From Mucilaginibacter boryungensis (lineage in GTDB: Bacteria; Bacteroidota; Bacteroidia; Sphingobacteriales; Sphingobacteriaceae): a DNA stretch of 64,000 nucleotides. The stretch is from positions 124,001 to 188,000 of the forward strand of contig NZ_JADFFM010000002.1 of assembly GCF_015221995.1 (NCBI RefSeq), in the 5' to 3' direction. Made by a program: the position numbers and the translations under genes. Numbering within the stretch: position 1 is the first letter of the stretch; each line of letters begins with the position of its first letter. Under the pieces are notes generated by a model. That model ran no database searches. It saw nothing but the letters and a program-made list of their open reading frames with translations, and was not told the DNA's origin. This document shows positions 35,764-43,535 of the stretch, piece after piece.

Positions 35764-37560
35764 TTAAAAACAATACTTATTTTCTGCAATTACCATAGCT
35801 GCAATATTCCTGCGGGCGGCTGTGGTATTAAAGTCTTCGGTTTTGGTATAGCGTCGCAGGCCCATCATCATCATACGGCGTTCATCGCCCTCGGCAAATG
35901 CATTCAGGGCTTCTTTACCCGCTTTCAATATTTTTTCGGCAGCATCATATATAAACACACGCATAATATCCAACTGACCGGCACATGCTTCCTCGCCACG
36001 CATGCCCACCAGTTTTTCTACCCGCAACTGCAATGATTCGGCTACGTACAAGGCTATCAGCATATCGGCCAGGTTCATTAACACTTCCTGTTCCTTGCCT
36101 AATTGCATCATTAGTTTTTGCACGGCTGCGCCGGCTACCATTAGTACGGCCTTTTTAAAATTGGCCACATATTTTTTCTCTTTGCTGAACAGTGTTTCCT
36201 CTTCAGTAGCGCCAAAATCGGGGATACTCATCAGTTCGCCTGCAACTTTTTGGGCAGGACCCATCAAATCCAGCTCGCCCTTCATGGCGCGTTTCAGCAT
36301 CATATCCACCGTCAGCATGCGGTTGATCTCGTTAGTGCCCTCAAATATCCGGTTGATCCGCGAATCGCGGTAAGCCCTATCCATAGGCGCATCAGCGCTG
36401 TAGCCCATACCGCCGTAGATCTGTACGCCTTCATCTACCACGTAATCCAAAGTTTCTGAAGCATCTACCTTAATAATTGCCGCCTCGATGGCATATTGTT
36501 CGGTACCTTTTAGTTTCGCTTTAATAGGGTCCATGCCCTGGGCTATCATATGCTCGGTGGCTTCTTCCATATTCTGACTGGCGCGATAGATAGCCGATTC
36601 AGAAGCATAAGTACGGATAGCTTGCTGGGCAATTTTATAGCGGATAGCGCCGTATTTAGCAATGGGCCTGCCAAATTGCTCGCGCTCGTTAGCGTATTTC
36701 ACCGAATAGTCAATAATCATTTTGCTGGCCCCAATTGTAGCGCCACCCAGCTTGATACGGCCCAGGTTCAGGATATTTACCGCTATTTTGAAACCGTTGC
36801 CCCGTTCGGATAGCAGGTTCTCTACCGGCACTTTGCAATCGTTAAAAAACACCTGCCGGGTTGAACTCCCCTTGATACCCATTTTATGTTCTTCGGTATT
36901 CAGTGATAAACCTTCAAAACCTTTTTCTACAATGAATGCGCTCAGGTTCTCATCATCATCTATTTTGGCAAATACGGTGAACACATCAGCAAAACCAGCG
37001 TTAGTGATCCACATTTTTTGCCCGGTAATGAGATAATATTTTCCATCATCAGATAGCTTTGCCCTCGCCTTGCCCGAGTTAGCATCCGACCCGGCGCCGG
37101 GTTCGGTTAAGCAATAACAGCCTTTCCACTCGCCGCTGGCCAGTTTGGGGATATATTTAGCTTTTTGCGCTTCAGTACCGTAATACAATATGGGCAGGGT
37201 ACCAATACCGGTATGCGCCGAAAACGCCACCGAAAACGAATTGCCCGCGCCCAGCTTCTCTGTTACCAGCATGGATGTTTTGAAATCCTTACCAAAACCA
37301 CCGTATTCTTCGGGTATAGATATGCTCAGCAAACCCAACTGACCGGCTTCTTCCATCAGGTGCGGCATCAGGCCTTCTTCCTGTTCGTCAATTCGCTGCA
37401 GGTTAGGTACTACATTTTGCGCCAGAAAATCGGTACAGGTTTGGGCTATCATTAGCTGTTCTTCGTTCCATTCTTCAGGAATAAAAATATTTTCGGCCTG
37501 CGTATCCCTGATCAAAAATTCCCCGCCTTTTAAGGCGCCTGCTATTTCGGTAGTGCTCAT
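35764..37560 (-). CDS. fadE: acyl-CoA dehydrogenase, VLCAD-like with C-terminal extension
   Basis: A 598-aa flavoenzyme, the first gene of the leftward beta-oxidation cluster. YCLTEPGAGSDA and KMWITNAGFADVF bind FAD, NEREQFGRPIAKYGAIRYKIA follows, and Glu407 in RIFEGTNEINR is the catalytic base. About 180 residues beyond the core resemble the C-terminal extension of very-long-chain dehydrogenases, suggesting a dimer acting on long substrates. Its promoter region contains a TAATTTTG box (37622-37629) and the shared operator-like site. Confidence 0.94.
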   Translation of the reverse strand: MSTTEIAGALKGGEFLIRDTQAENIFIPEEWNEEQLMIAQTCTDFLAQNVVPNLQRIDEQEEGLMPHLMEEAGQLGLLSISIPEEYGGFGKDFKTSMLVTEKLGAGNSFSVAFSAHTGIGTLPILYYGTEAQKAKYIPKLASGEWKGCYCLTEPGAGSDANSGKARAKLSDDGKYYLITGQKMWITNAGFADVFTVFAKIDDDENLSAFIVEKGFEGLSLNTEEHKMGIKGSSTRQVFFNDCKVPVENLLSERGNGFKIAVNILNLGRIKLGGATIGASKMIIDYSVKYANEREQFGRPIAKYGAIRYKIAQQAIRTYASESAIYRASQNMEEATEHMIAQGMDPIKAKLKGTEQYAIEAAIIKVDASETLDYVVDEGVQIYGGMGYSADAPMDRAYRDSRINRIFEGTNEINRMLTVDMMLKRAMKGELDLMGPAQKVAGELMSIPDFGATEEETLFSKEKKYVANFKKAVLMVAGAAVQKLMMQLGKEQEVLMNLADMLIALYVAESLQLRVEKLVGMRGEEACAGQLDIMRVFIYDAAEKILKAGKEALNAFAEGDERRMMMMGLRRYTKTEDFNTTAARRNIAAMVIAENKYCF

Positions 37561-37621
37561 ACGTAATCAGATATCTATTTAATAAAGCATAAGGCAGCTT
37601 TATCCGGTTTATAATTAAAGG

Positions 37622-37629
37622 CAAAATTA
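37622..37629 (-). promoter_or_regulatory. -7 box of the fadE operon (TAATTTTG)
   Basis: Read leftward, TAATTTTG matches TAnnTTTG. It lies 61 bases before the fadE ATG and 30 bases downstream of the operator-like site. No -33 TTTG is present at the expected place, as for an activator-dependent promoter. Confidence 0.5.
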
Positions 37630-37659
37630 GACGAGATAAATTCCGGATGAAAGGTCAGC

Positions 37660-37688
37660 AATGCGGAGATATTGGTCAAAATGTCGGA
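37660..37688 (-). promoter_or_regulatory. shared fatty-acid regulon site upstream of fadE
   Basis: Read leftward, a 29-bp site beginning TCCGACATTTTGACC and ending ATCTCCGCATT. It differs from the site upstream of fadL (38877-38905) at only two positions. Two TCCG boxes are 21 bp apart, i.e. two helical turns, as expected for an AraC-type binding site. It starts 99 bases from the fadE ATG. Confidence 0.65.
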
Positions 37689-37715
37689 ACTGATCCGACG
37701 ACGCTTCCCAATAAT

Positions 37716-37820
37716 CTTGCGCTCGTTTGAAACGAGTGCTTAAATTGGTTATGCGATTGTATTGCATATGGCGTCACAGACGCCGGACAGTGTTAAGCAC
37801 TCGTTTCAAACGAGCGCAAG
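37716..37820. repeat. perfect 28-bp inverted repeat with inner hairpin
   Basis: Arms at 37716-37743 and 37793-37820 are perfect reverse complements over 28 bp and contain CTCGTTTGAAACGAG. The 49-base loop holds a second hairpin, GGCGTC ACA GACGCC (37770-37784). It lies downstream of the AraC stop and upstream of fadE, so it may be a terminator/insulator or a REP-type element. The rest of the 336-base gap 37561-37896 holds only the promoter elements listed. Confidence 0.85.
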
Positions 37821-37896
37821 TATGACCGGGTGAGTCGAACCATAAACCGGCCTCAGTGTAGTAATCCTCTTTACCCCACAGGCGAAGAGAGGTGAG

Positions 37897-38784
37897 TCAA
37901 TTTCCGCTTACCACCCTAAAATCTGACGGTGACATGCCTGTATGTTTTTTAAAGTACTTACCAAAAGTTGATTGATCGGGAAAATGGATATCAGCGGCTA
38001 CGTTGGCTATGCTGATATCATTATTGCGCAGCAGCACCTTGGCTTCCAGTATTACGGCATCATCTATCCATTCGCCCGCGGTGCGGCCTGTTACATCTTT
38101 AATGGTTTCGGTAAGGTGTTTGGGCGATACAAACAGCGCATCGGCGTAGTATTGCACGGTGCGGTGTTCTTTATAATGCTGAAATACCAGGTCCTGGAAA
38201 AGCACGTTCAATTCCTGTTTACGGGTTTGCTTGGCTTTAATAATAGTGTGCTGCTTTTCATAAACCGATTGCACTTCATACAGTAAAGTAGTAAGTATGC
38301 TGCGCGATATTTCCAACCGGTAAGGGTGGTCCTGCCGCTCTATTTTTTGTTTCATCAGCAAATAAACATCCAGTATCATCCGTGCGTCCGCATTATCGGG
38401 GTATATCACAGGTATCGAGGTATTTTTAAAATATCCAAAGGTTTCTAAAAAATGACTGTTGCCGTTATTTTCTGTTAAAAAAGCTTTAGAGAATACCAGG
38501 AAGCGGCATAAAAAATCGGCACTGGCGTTATATATCCTCAGTACATGGAAGGGTGTGGCCAGCAGCATGGCATCGGGTACGGCTTCATACACCTGCAAAT
38601 TAACTTCAACCCGGGCGGTACCGCGCGTACAAATGCCGATAATATACCCATCCGACCGGTAGGGGAACTCGCTTAAACTAAGCAGTTGTTTCTCATCGGC
38701 CACAAAAAAATCATTACTTACAAAATTGTCTGCATACAGGTCTGCAAATTTCGATAAGCTTAATTGCCCTATCTTTTTAGCCAT
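37897..38784 (-). CDS. AraC family transcriptional regulator of the fatty acid genes (inferred)
   Basis: A 295-aa protein with an N-terminal cupin-like sensing domain (about 1-170) and a C-terminal AraC DNA-binding domain (about 190-290), whose end ISIANVAADIHFPDQSTFGKYFKKHTGMSPSDFR is the second helix-turn-helix. The sequence VQYYADALFVSPKHLTETIK is the first. Its gene lies between fadE and fadL, divergent from fadL, and its target is probably the 29-bp site in both promoters. The ligand, perhaps a fatty acid or acyl-CoA, is not known. Confidence 0.88.
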   Translation of the reverse strand: MAKKIGQLSLSKFADLYADNFVSNDFFVADEKQLLSLSEFPYRSDGYIIGICTRGTARVEVNLQVYEAVPDAMLLATPFHVLRIYNASADFLCRFLVFSKAFLTENNGNSHFLETFGYFKNTSIPVIYPDNADARMILDVYLLMKQKIERQDHPYRLEISRSILTTLLYEVQSVYEKQHTIIKAKQTRKQELNVLFQDLVFQHYKEHRTVQYYADALFVSPKHLTETIKDVTGRTAGEWIDDAVILEAKVLLRNNDISIANVAADIHFPDQSTFGKYFKKHTGMSPSDFRVVSGN

Positions 38785-38876
38785 ACGCTAAATTATTTTA
38801 TGTTGATAGTTATTATTCACCAACCTTTTGTGCATTTAATGGTTAACTTATTAGTAAAACTAAATTTAAAGTTTTC

Positions 38877-38905
38877 TCCGACATATTGACTAATATCTCC
38901 GCATT
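38877..38905 (+). promoter_or_regulatory. shared fatty-acid regulon site upstream of fadL
   Basis: A 29-bp site from TCCGACATATTGACT to ATCTCCGCATT, 27 of 29 positions equal to the fadE site, same orientation relative to transcription, and 101 bases from the fadL ATG (99 for fadE). It is also 92 bases from the divergent AraC start, so it could serve autoregulation. Confidence 0.65.
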
Positions 38906-38934
38906 ATAGCCCTTTTTTTCTATTGAATAGAGAC

Positions 38935-38942
38935 TATTTTTA
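38935..38942 (+). promoter_or_regulatory. -7-like box of fadL (TATTTTTA)
   Basis: It matches TAnnTTTG except for the last base. It lies 29 bases after the operator-like site, nearly the same spacing as in the fadE promoter (30). Confidence 0.35.
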
Positions 38943-39006
38943 TTTTTTTTAAAACTGCTTGTTGCGCCCAACGTTAACAGCTTATTATAAACCTTTTATA
39001 TATATT

Positions 39007-40230
39007 ATGAGAAAACTACTACTCCTGCTCCTGGCAACTGTTCCCGTAATGGCGTTTGCCCAGGGCTTCCAGGTTAACCTACACGGACAAAAGCAAATAG
39101 GCATGGGCCATACAGGTACCGGCTTACTGCAGGACGGTGCTTCGGTACTATTTAACCCCGGTGCTGTGGCCATGTTACCTGAAAATTATATACAGGCCGG
39201 TATTAGTCCGCTGATGTTTAAATCGGCATTTGTGGCTACCGGGTCGACCACCCAATATAATAACGCTAATAAAATTGCTACTCCGTTTAGCGCTTACGCT
39301 GTTTGGGGGCCTAAAAATTCATTCTGGAAATTAGGGTTAGGTGTGTATACCCCTTTTGGCGGTTTAACCGACTGGGGAACCAGCTGGACAGGTAAATACG
39401 CATTGGAAAGCTTAGATTTGAAAGCCATTTATATTCAGCCAACCATTAGTATCAAGCTTGCTGATTTTGTAAGCATTGGCGGTGGCTTTGTTTATAACCG
39501 TGCCAGCGTTGATCTAACCCGGGCCATCCCGCTATCAGGTTCTACCGGTGCAGACGGACAGGCCGAACTGAAGGGCAATGGCAAAGGCTATGGCTGGAAC
39601 GCGGGCATTTACTTCAAAACAGAATCGGGTGTAACTGTTGGTTTTACCCACCGTTCTAAAGTAAATACCAATATTAACGGCGGCAATGCTATCTTCACCG
39701 TACCCGCATCGGTACAAGCTAACTTCCCGCAGCCAAATACTTTTTCATCGGGTATACCTTTACCCGCAACCACATCCTTTGGTATAGGCGTTTATCCAAC
39801 CAAACAATGGACGCTGGCAATGGATTTGAATTACATTGGCTGGAGCGCGTACAAAGCTTTAGCTTTTGATTATGCCAGCAACACCGCAGCTTTGGCCGAT
39901 ACTTATTCGCCCCGTAACTATAAAGATGCGATATCATTCCGCCTTGGTACCGAATATAAAAGCAACGATAAAATGGCCTTCCGGATTGGCGGCGGTTTAA
40001 CTACCACCCCGGTGCCTAACGGCTATGTAACCCCCGAAGCGCCTGATGCCAACCGCTTTTATTTAACAGCCGGTTTTGGCTATAAAGTGGCTAACCATCT
40101 TGATCTGGACCTGTCCTTCGAATACGAAAGTGTTGGCGCGCGCCAGCAAACCAATATCGAATCGAACCTTTCGGGTACATTTAAAACCAACGTTTACATA
40201 CCGGGTATATCACTTGCTTATCACTGGTAA
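39007..40230 (+). CDS. fadL: FadL/OmpP1 family outer membrane long-chain fatty acid porin
   Basis: A 407-aa protein with signal peptide (MRKLLLLLLATVPVMAFAQ). The mature N-terminus GQKQIGMGHTGTGLLQDGASVLFNPGAVA is the FadL hatch with its Asn-Pro motif (NPG here), followed by a 14-strand barrel ending in an aromatic residue (YHW). It would move long-chain fatty acids across the outer membrane. The long frame begins with TTG at 38959; ATG at 39007 is the signal-peptide start. The lipase gene follows after 19 bases. Confidence 0.93.
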   Translation: MRKLLLLLLATVPVMAFAQGFQVNLHGQKQIGMGHTGTGLLQDGASVLFNPGAVAMLPENYIQAGISPLMFKSAFVATGSTTQYNNANKIATPFSAYAVWGPKNSFWKLGLGVYTPFGGLTDWGTSWTGKYALESLDLKAIYIQPTISIKLADFVSIGGGFVYNRASVDLTRAIPLSGSTGADGQAELKGNGKGYGWNAGIYFKTESGVTVGFTHRSKVNTNINGGNAIFTVPASVQANFPQPNTFSSGIPLPATTSFGIGVYPTKQWTLAMDLNYIGWSAYKALAFDYASNTAALADTYSPRNYKDAISFRLGTEYKSNDKMAFRIGGGLTTTPVPNGYVTPEAPDANRFYLTAGFGYKVANHLDLDLSFEYESVGARQQTNIESNLSGTFKTNVYIPGISLAYHW

Positions 40231-40249
40231 CCTTTAATATTTTGATTTC

Positions 40250-41590
40250 ATGAAAAATTTAAGAACATATTCATACCTAATTGTTGCCGCGGGGCTGCTA
40301 AGCTTTACAGCTTGTAAAACCAATATTGATGTACCTAAGCCGTCGGCAGGTACAGCTAACTTTAGCAGGTATATTTCAGTCGGTAACTCCTTAACTGCCG
40401 GTTATGCCGATAATGGTTTATACCGCGAAGGGCAGCTAAACTCGTACCCCAGCATTATTGCCGCGCAAATGGCAAAGGTTGGCGGCGGTACTTTTACCCA
40501 GCCTCTATTTACCGAAGCACAGGCTAACGGATCGGGATATTTAAAATTAACAGGGTTCGACCCGGCCACCGGGTCGCCTATCACAGCCCCTGTTACTACC
40601 AACCTGGCAGTTACAGGTGTAGTGGCTGTGCCGGGTTTCGGTAATGTAACTACCTATACCAAATATGCCGGCGATTTAAACAATTACGGTGTGCCTGGTA
40701 TTAAATTACTGCATGTAACGCTTACATCATATGGCAATCTTAATGGTTATTACGAAAGGCTGCTGGCTGGTAATACCCCAACAAATACAACAGCCTACCT
40801 TGATTTTGTTACCGCTAAGCCGTTTACCTTTTTTACCGACTGGCTGGGCAATAATGATGCTTTAGGCTATGCCACATCAGGCGGCGCCGGCGATGTTTTA
40901 ACAGATAAAACCACCTTTGCTCAATTATACCAGTTATCCATCAGCAAATTAATTGCAGGTGGTACGGGCGGTTCAGGCGCAAAAGGCGCGGTAGCTACTA
41001 TTCCTGATGTTACTACTATACCATTTTTTAACACTGTTACGGTACCGCTTATTTTAGGAAACGTGCAAAAAGCCAACCCCGCTGTACAGGCATTATATAT
41101 TAGCGCACTGGTTTCGGGTTCTACTTATGCTCCGCGCGCGGCTACAGCTAAAGATTTGATCACGCTTACCTTCCCAACATCGTTAATTGGATCAACCACT
41201 GCCGGGGTAGGTACCTATCCGTATGGTTTAGACCCGCGCAACCCTATCCAAACCCAGTATGTGTTGGATGTGAACGAGCAGGCTTTGGTGAAGGATTATG
41301 TAACTTCTTATAATTCAACCATCACATCTATTGCCGCTGCAAACAACTTAGCTGTGTTTGATGCTTATACGTTCCTGAGCAATGTAAAAGCAAACGGACT
41401 TATAGTTAATGGAGTTAGCTTAAGCTCAAACTATATCAGTGGCGGCATATTCTCGTTAGATGGTGTGCACTTAACCCCGCGCGGTTACGCCATTGTTGCT
41501 AACGAGTTTATAAAGGCTATCAACGCAAAATACGGATCAAGCATTCCGCAGGCAGATGTTTCAGCGTATAACGGCGTAAAATTCCCGTAA
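40250..41590 (+). CDS. SGNH/GDSL lipase-like lipoprotein
   Basis: A 446-aa lipoprotein with lipobox FTAC (Cys22). Block I is SVGNSLTAG (Ser47), block II contains GVPG, block III is WLGNND and block V is DGVHLTPRG (Asp404, His407). It is longer than typical SGNH enzymes, with a Gly/Thr-rich insertion in the middle. It likely sits at the outer membrane and frees fatty acids for the adjacent FadL porin; the two genes form one operon. A strong terminator follows. Confidence 0.88.
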   Translation: MKNLRTYSYLIVAAGLLSFTACKTNIDVPKPSAGTANFSRYISVGNSLTAGYADNGLYREGQLNSYPSIIAAQMAKVGGGTFTQPLFTEAQANGSGYLKLTGFDPATGSPITAPVTTNLAVTGVVAVPGFGNVTTYTKYAGDLNNYGVPGIKLLHVTLTSYGNLNGYYERLLAGNTPTNTTAYLDFVTAKPFTFFTDWLGNNDALGYATSGGAGDVLTDKTTFAQLYQLSISKLIAGGTGGSGAKGAVATIPDVTTIPFFNTVTVPLILGNVQKANPAVQALYISALVSGSTYAPRAATAKDLITLTFPTSLIGSTTAGVGTYPYGLDPRNPIQTQYVLDVNEQALVKDYVTSYNSTITSIAAANNLAVFDAYTFLSNVKANGLIVNGVSLSSNYISGGIFSLDGVHLTPRGYAIVANEFIKAINAKYGSSIPQADVSAYNGVKFP

Positions 41591-41614
41591 TATATTCAGC
41601 CTGATATTACAGGT

Positions 41615-41654
41615 AAAAAAAGCAGGTATATCGAAAGGTGTACCTGCTTTTTTT
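41615..41654. terminator. bidirectional terminator after the lipase gene
   Basis: AAAAAAAGCAGGTA and TACCTGCTTTTTTT pair perfectly over 14 bp around a 12-base loop. It lies 24 bases after the lipase stop. Confidence 0.9.
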
Positions 41655-41670
41655 GGGCATACAGCCACCG

Positions 41671-41798
41671 TGTCATTTCGAACGAACACTGAATAGGCTG
41701 TGCGGAAGCGAGGAGAAATCTTATACGCGCGATAAGAAATCGTATAAGATTTCTCCTCACTCCCCTACGCAGTCAGCCCGAGTTCGTTCGAAATGACA
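41671..41798. repeat. dispersed imperfect-palindrome repeat, copy C (128 bp)
   Basis: Ends TGTCATTTCGAACGAAC and GTTCGTTCGAAATGACA; inner arms GAGAAATCTTATACG and CGTATAAGATTTCTC. Together with copies at 13921 and 18002 it defines a family without coding capacity, resembling a MITE or REP element. Confidence 0.88.
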
Positions 41799-41824
41799 TG
41801 GTTTAATGATTTCCTTATCTCAAA

Positions 41825-41932
41825 TCAATTAAAAACACTCAGCACGTAAGTAAAAATGCTTTCTTCCACGCAATCTTCCATTACAAACTGTTCATCAATC
41901 TGGGCAGAAAAATCTATCAGTTCCTGGCTCAT
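41825..41932 (-). CDS. possible 35-aa acidic small protein
   Basis: ATG at 41932 opens 35 codons ending with TGA at 41825-41827. The peptide is acidic (MSQELIDFSAQIDEQF, then EDCVEESI) with one Cys and an aromatic/hydrophobic end FTYVLSVFN. There is no clear promoter. It fills part of the otherwise gene-free stretch 41591-42101 together with the terminator and repeat. It could be chance; the absence of homology data keeps confidence low. Confidence 0.35.
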   Translation of the reverse strand: MSQELIDFSAQIDEQFVMEDCVEESIFTYVLSVFN

Positions 41933-42078
41933 AGTTTTGCAATTATTATGCTAACATAGTAATTTTATACCAAAAACCAAAACGGTATTTTGTATTATTT
42001 ATCAACCCATGTTCGTAACATATTAAAATGTTGACAATTAAACCACTTTACCCATTTTAACACTTTTAACTAAAGCAC

Positions 42079-42086
42079 TACCTTTG
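42079..42086 (+). promoter_or_regulatory. -7 box (TACCTTTG) of the MBL-rhodanese gene
   Basis: An exact TAnnTTTG match, 15 bases before the ATG at 42102. It overlaps a TTG that would begin a longer frame, which argues against that earlier start. No matching -33 TTTG was found. Confidence 0.5.
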
Positions 42087-42101
42087 TGGCACTTAAGCTA
42101 T

Positions 42102-43439
42102 ATGATCATTCATCAATTTTACGATATGGGATTGGCCCATGCATCATACGCGGTTATCCGCAACGGCAGCATGGTTGTTATCGATCCCGCCCGCGACCCG
42201 CAGCCTTATTACGATTTTGCCACGCTGCACGAAGCGCAGATAACCGGCGTAATCGAGACCCACCCCCATGCCGATTTTGTAAGCTCGCATTTAGAAATCC
42301 ATCAAAAAACAGGCGCTACCATTTATGTAAGCAAGCTGGTTGACGCCGAGTACCCGCATGAAACTTTTGATGATGGCGATGTAATTTCGCTAAGTGATAT
42401 TAAGCTGATCGCCATAAACACTCCTGGCCACTCGCCCGATTCTATTTGTATTTTGGTTGAGGACGAGAATGGCAAACAAACCGATATTTTTACAGGCGAC
42501 ACGCTATTTGTGGGCGATGTAGGCCGTCCTGACCTGCGTGAGAACGCCGGTAACATTACCGCGTTAAAAAAGGACCTGGCCAGGCAAATGTACCACAGCA
42601 CGCGCGATAAGCTGATGAAATTACCGCACCATGTTACGGTTTATCCCGCCCACGGGCCCGGTTCGCTTTGCGGCAAAAATATAAGCCCCGACCTAAGTAG
42701 CACCATCGGCCGCGAACTGCGTGAAAACTATGCGCTGCAATTGATGGATGAAATGCACTTTGTACAATTGCTTACCACCGACCAGCCTTTTATCCCGCGC
42801 TATTTTGGGTATGATGTAGAACTGAATAAGAAGGGTGCGGACAGCGTGGAAGAAAACATATTGGCTGTCCCGCGTATTGATCACCGGGTGTTTAAGAACG
42901 ATGTTTTAATTGTTGATACCCGCCCGTCTGCTCAATTTAAAAAAGGGCATGTAGCAGGCGCAATAAACCTGCAGGATGGCGGCAGGTTTGAAACTTGGCT
43001 GGGTTCGGTTATTAATCCCGATGAACCATTTTACCTGATGGCCGGAGATGCAGAAAAGCTGGAAGTAGTGATCAGGAAAACAGCCAAAATAGGCTACGAA
43101 AAAAATATCATATCAGCACAGGTTGTGCCGCATGAAGTAGCTACGGTAACCACGCCGGTATTTGACTTGGCCCACTTTGAAGCAAACCCCGATAAATATA
43201 CCATTATTGATGCCCGCAACTGGGGAGAAATAAACGAAGGCAAATTATTCGAACACGCTTTAACTATCCCCCTGCCTGAATTGCGCGAGCGCTTAAACGA
43301 GATACCAACCAACAAGCCCATTGTGGTGCATTGCGCGGCTGGGTACCGCTCGGCAGCCGGAAGCAGCATTATAGCCGCAAAAATTACCGCTGTGCCGGTT
43401 TATGATATGGGCGAGGTGGTGACAAAATATTTGAATTAA
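42102..43439 (+). CDS. MBL-fold hydrolase with two rhodanese domains (persulfide dioxygenase-like)
   Basis: A 445-aa cytosolic protein. Residues 1-240 form an ETHE1-like metallo-beta-lactamase domain with ETHPHADFVSSHLE (His54, His56, Asp58, His63), NTPGHSPDS and FTGDTLFVGDVGRPDLR. The first rhodanese domain (about 270-350) has no Cys at its active loop (YLMAGDAE), so it is probably structural. The second ends in PIVVHCAAGYRSAAG with Cys411. Such proteins oxidise glutathione-type persulfides and handle sulfane sulfur. The start is ATG 42102. Confidence 0.9.
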   Translation: MIIHQFYDMGLAHASYAVIRNGSMVVIDPARDPQPYYDFATLHEAQITGVIETHPHADFVSSHLEIHQKTGATIYVSKLVDAEYPHETFDDGDVISLSDIKLIAINTPGHSPDSICILVEDENGKQTDIFTGDTLFVGDVGRPDLRENAGNITALKKDLARQMYHSTRDKLMKLPHHVTVYPAHGPGSLCGKNISPDLSSTIGRELRENYALQLMDEMHFVQLLTTDQPFIPRYFGYDVELNKKGADSVEENILAVPRIDHRVFKNDVLIVDTRPSAQFKKGHVAGAINLQDGGRFETWLGSVINPDEPFYLMAGDAEKLEVVIRKTAKIGYEKNIISAQVVPHEVATVTTPVFDLAHFEANPDKYTIIDARNWGEINEGKLFEHALTIPLPELRERLNEIPTNKPIVVHCAAGYRSAAGSSIIAAKITAVPVYDMGEVVTKYLN

Positions 43440-43440
43440 G

Positions 43441-43535
43441 CACCCTACCCCCCTAAAGGGGGAACAAAATACAATATGGGTAAACAACACTATGATGATG
43501 AACAACAACTTCCCCTTCAGGGGACTGAGGGGCAA
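43441..43535. repeat. paired C/G-run repeat overlapping the mnmD start
   Basis: CCCCCCTAAAGGGGGAAC at 43448-43465 and CTTCCCCTTCAGGGG, ACTGAGGGGCAATTA at 43509-43538 form the facing halves. The right half lies inside the mnmD reading frame, encoding LPLQGTEGQL. It is the same family as 31733 and 61536. Confidence 0.75.

Noticed and set aside
42031..42050. ATGTTGACAATTA upstream of the MBL gene as a further fatty-acid regulon site
   Set aside because: Only the TTGACNAAT-like centre matches; both TCCG boxes are absent.
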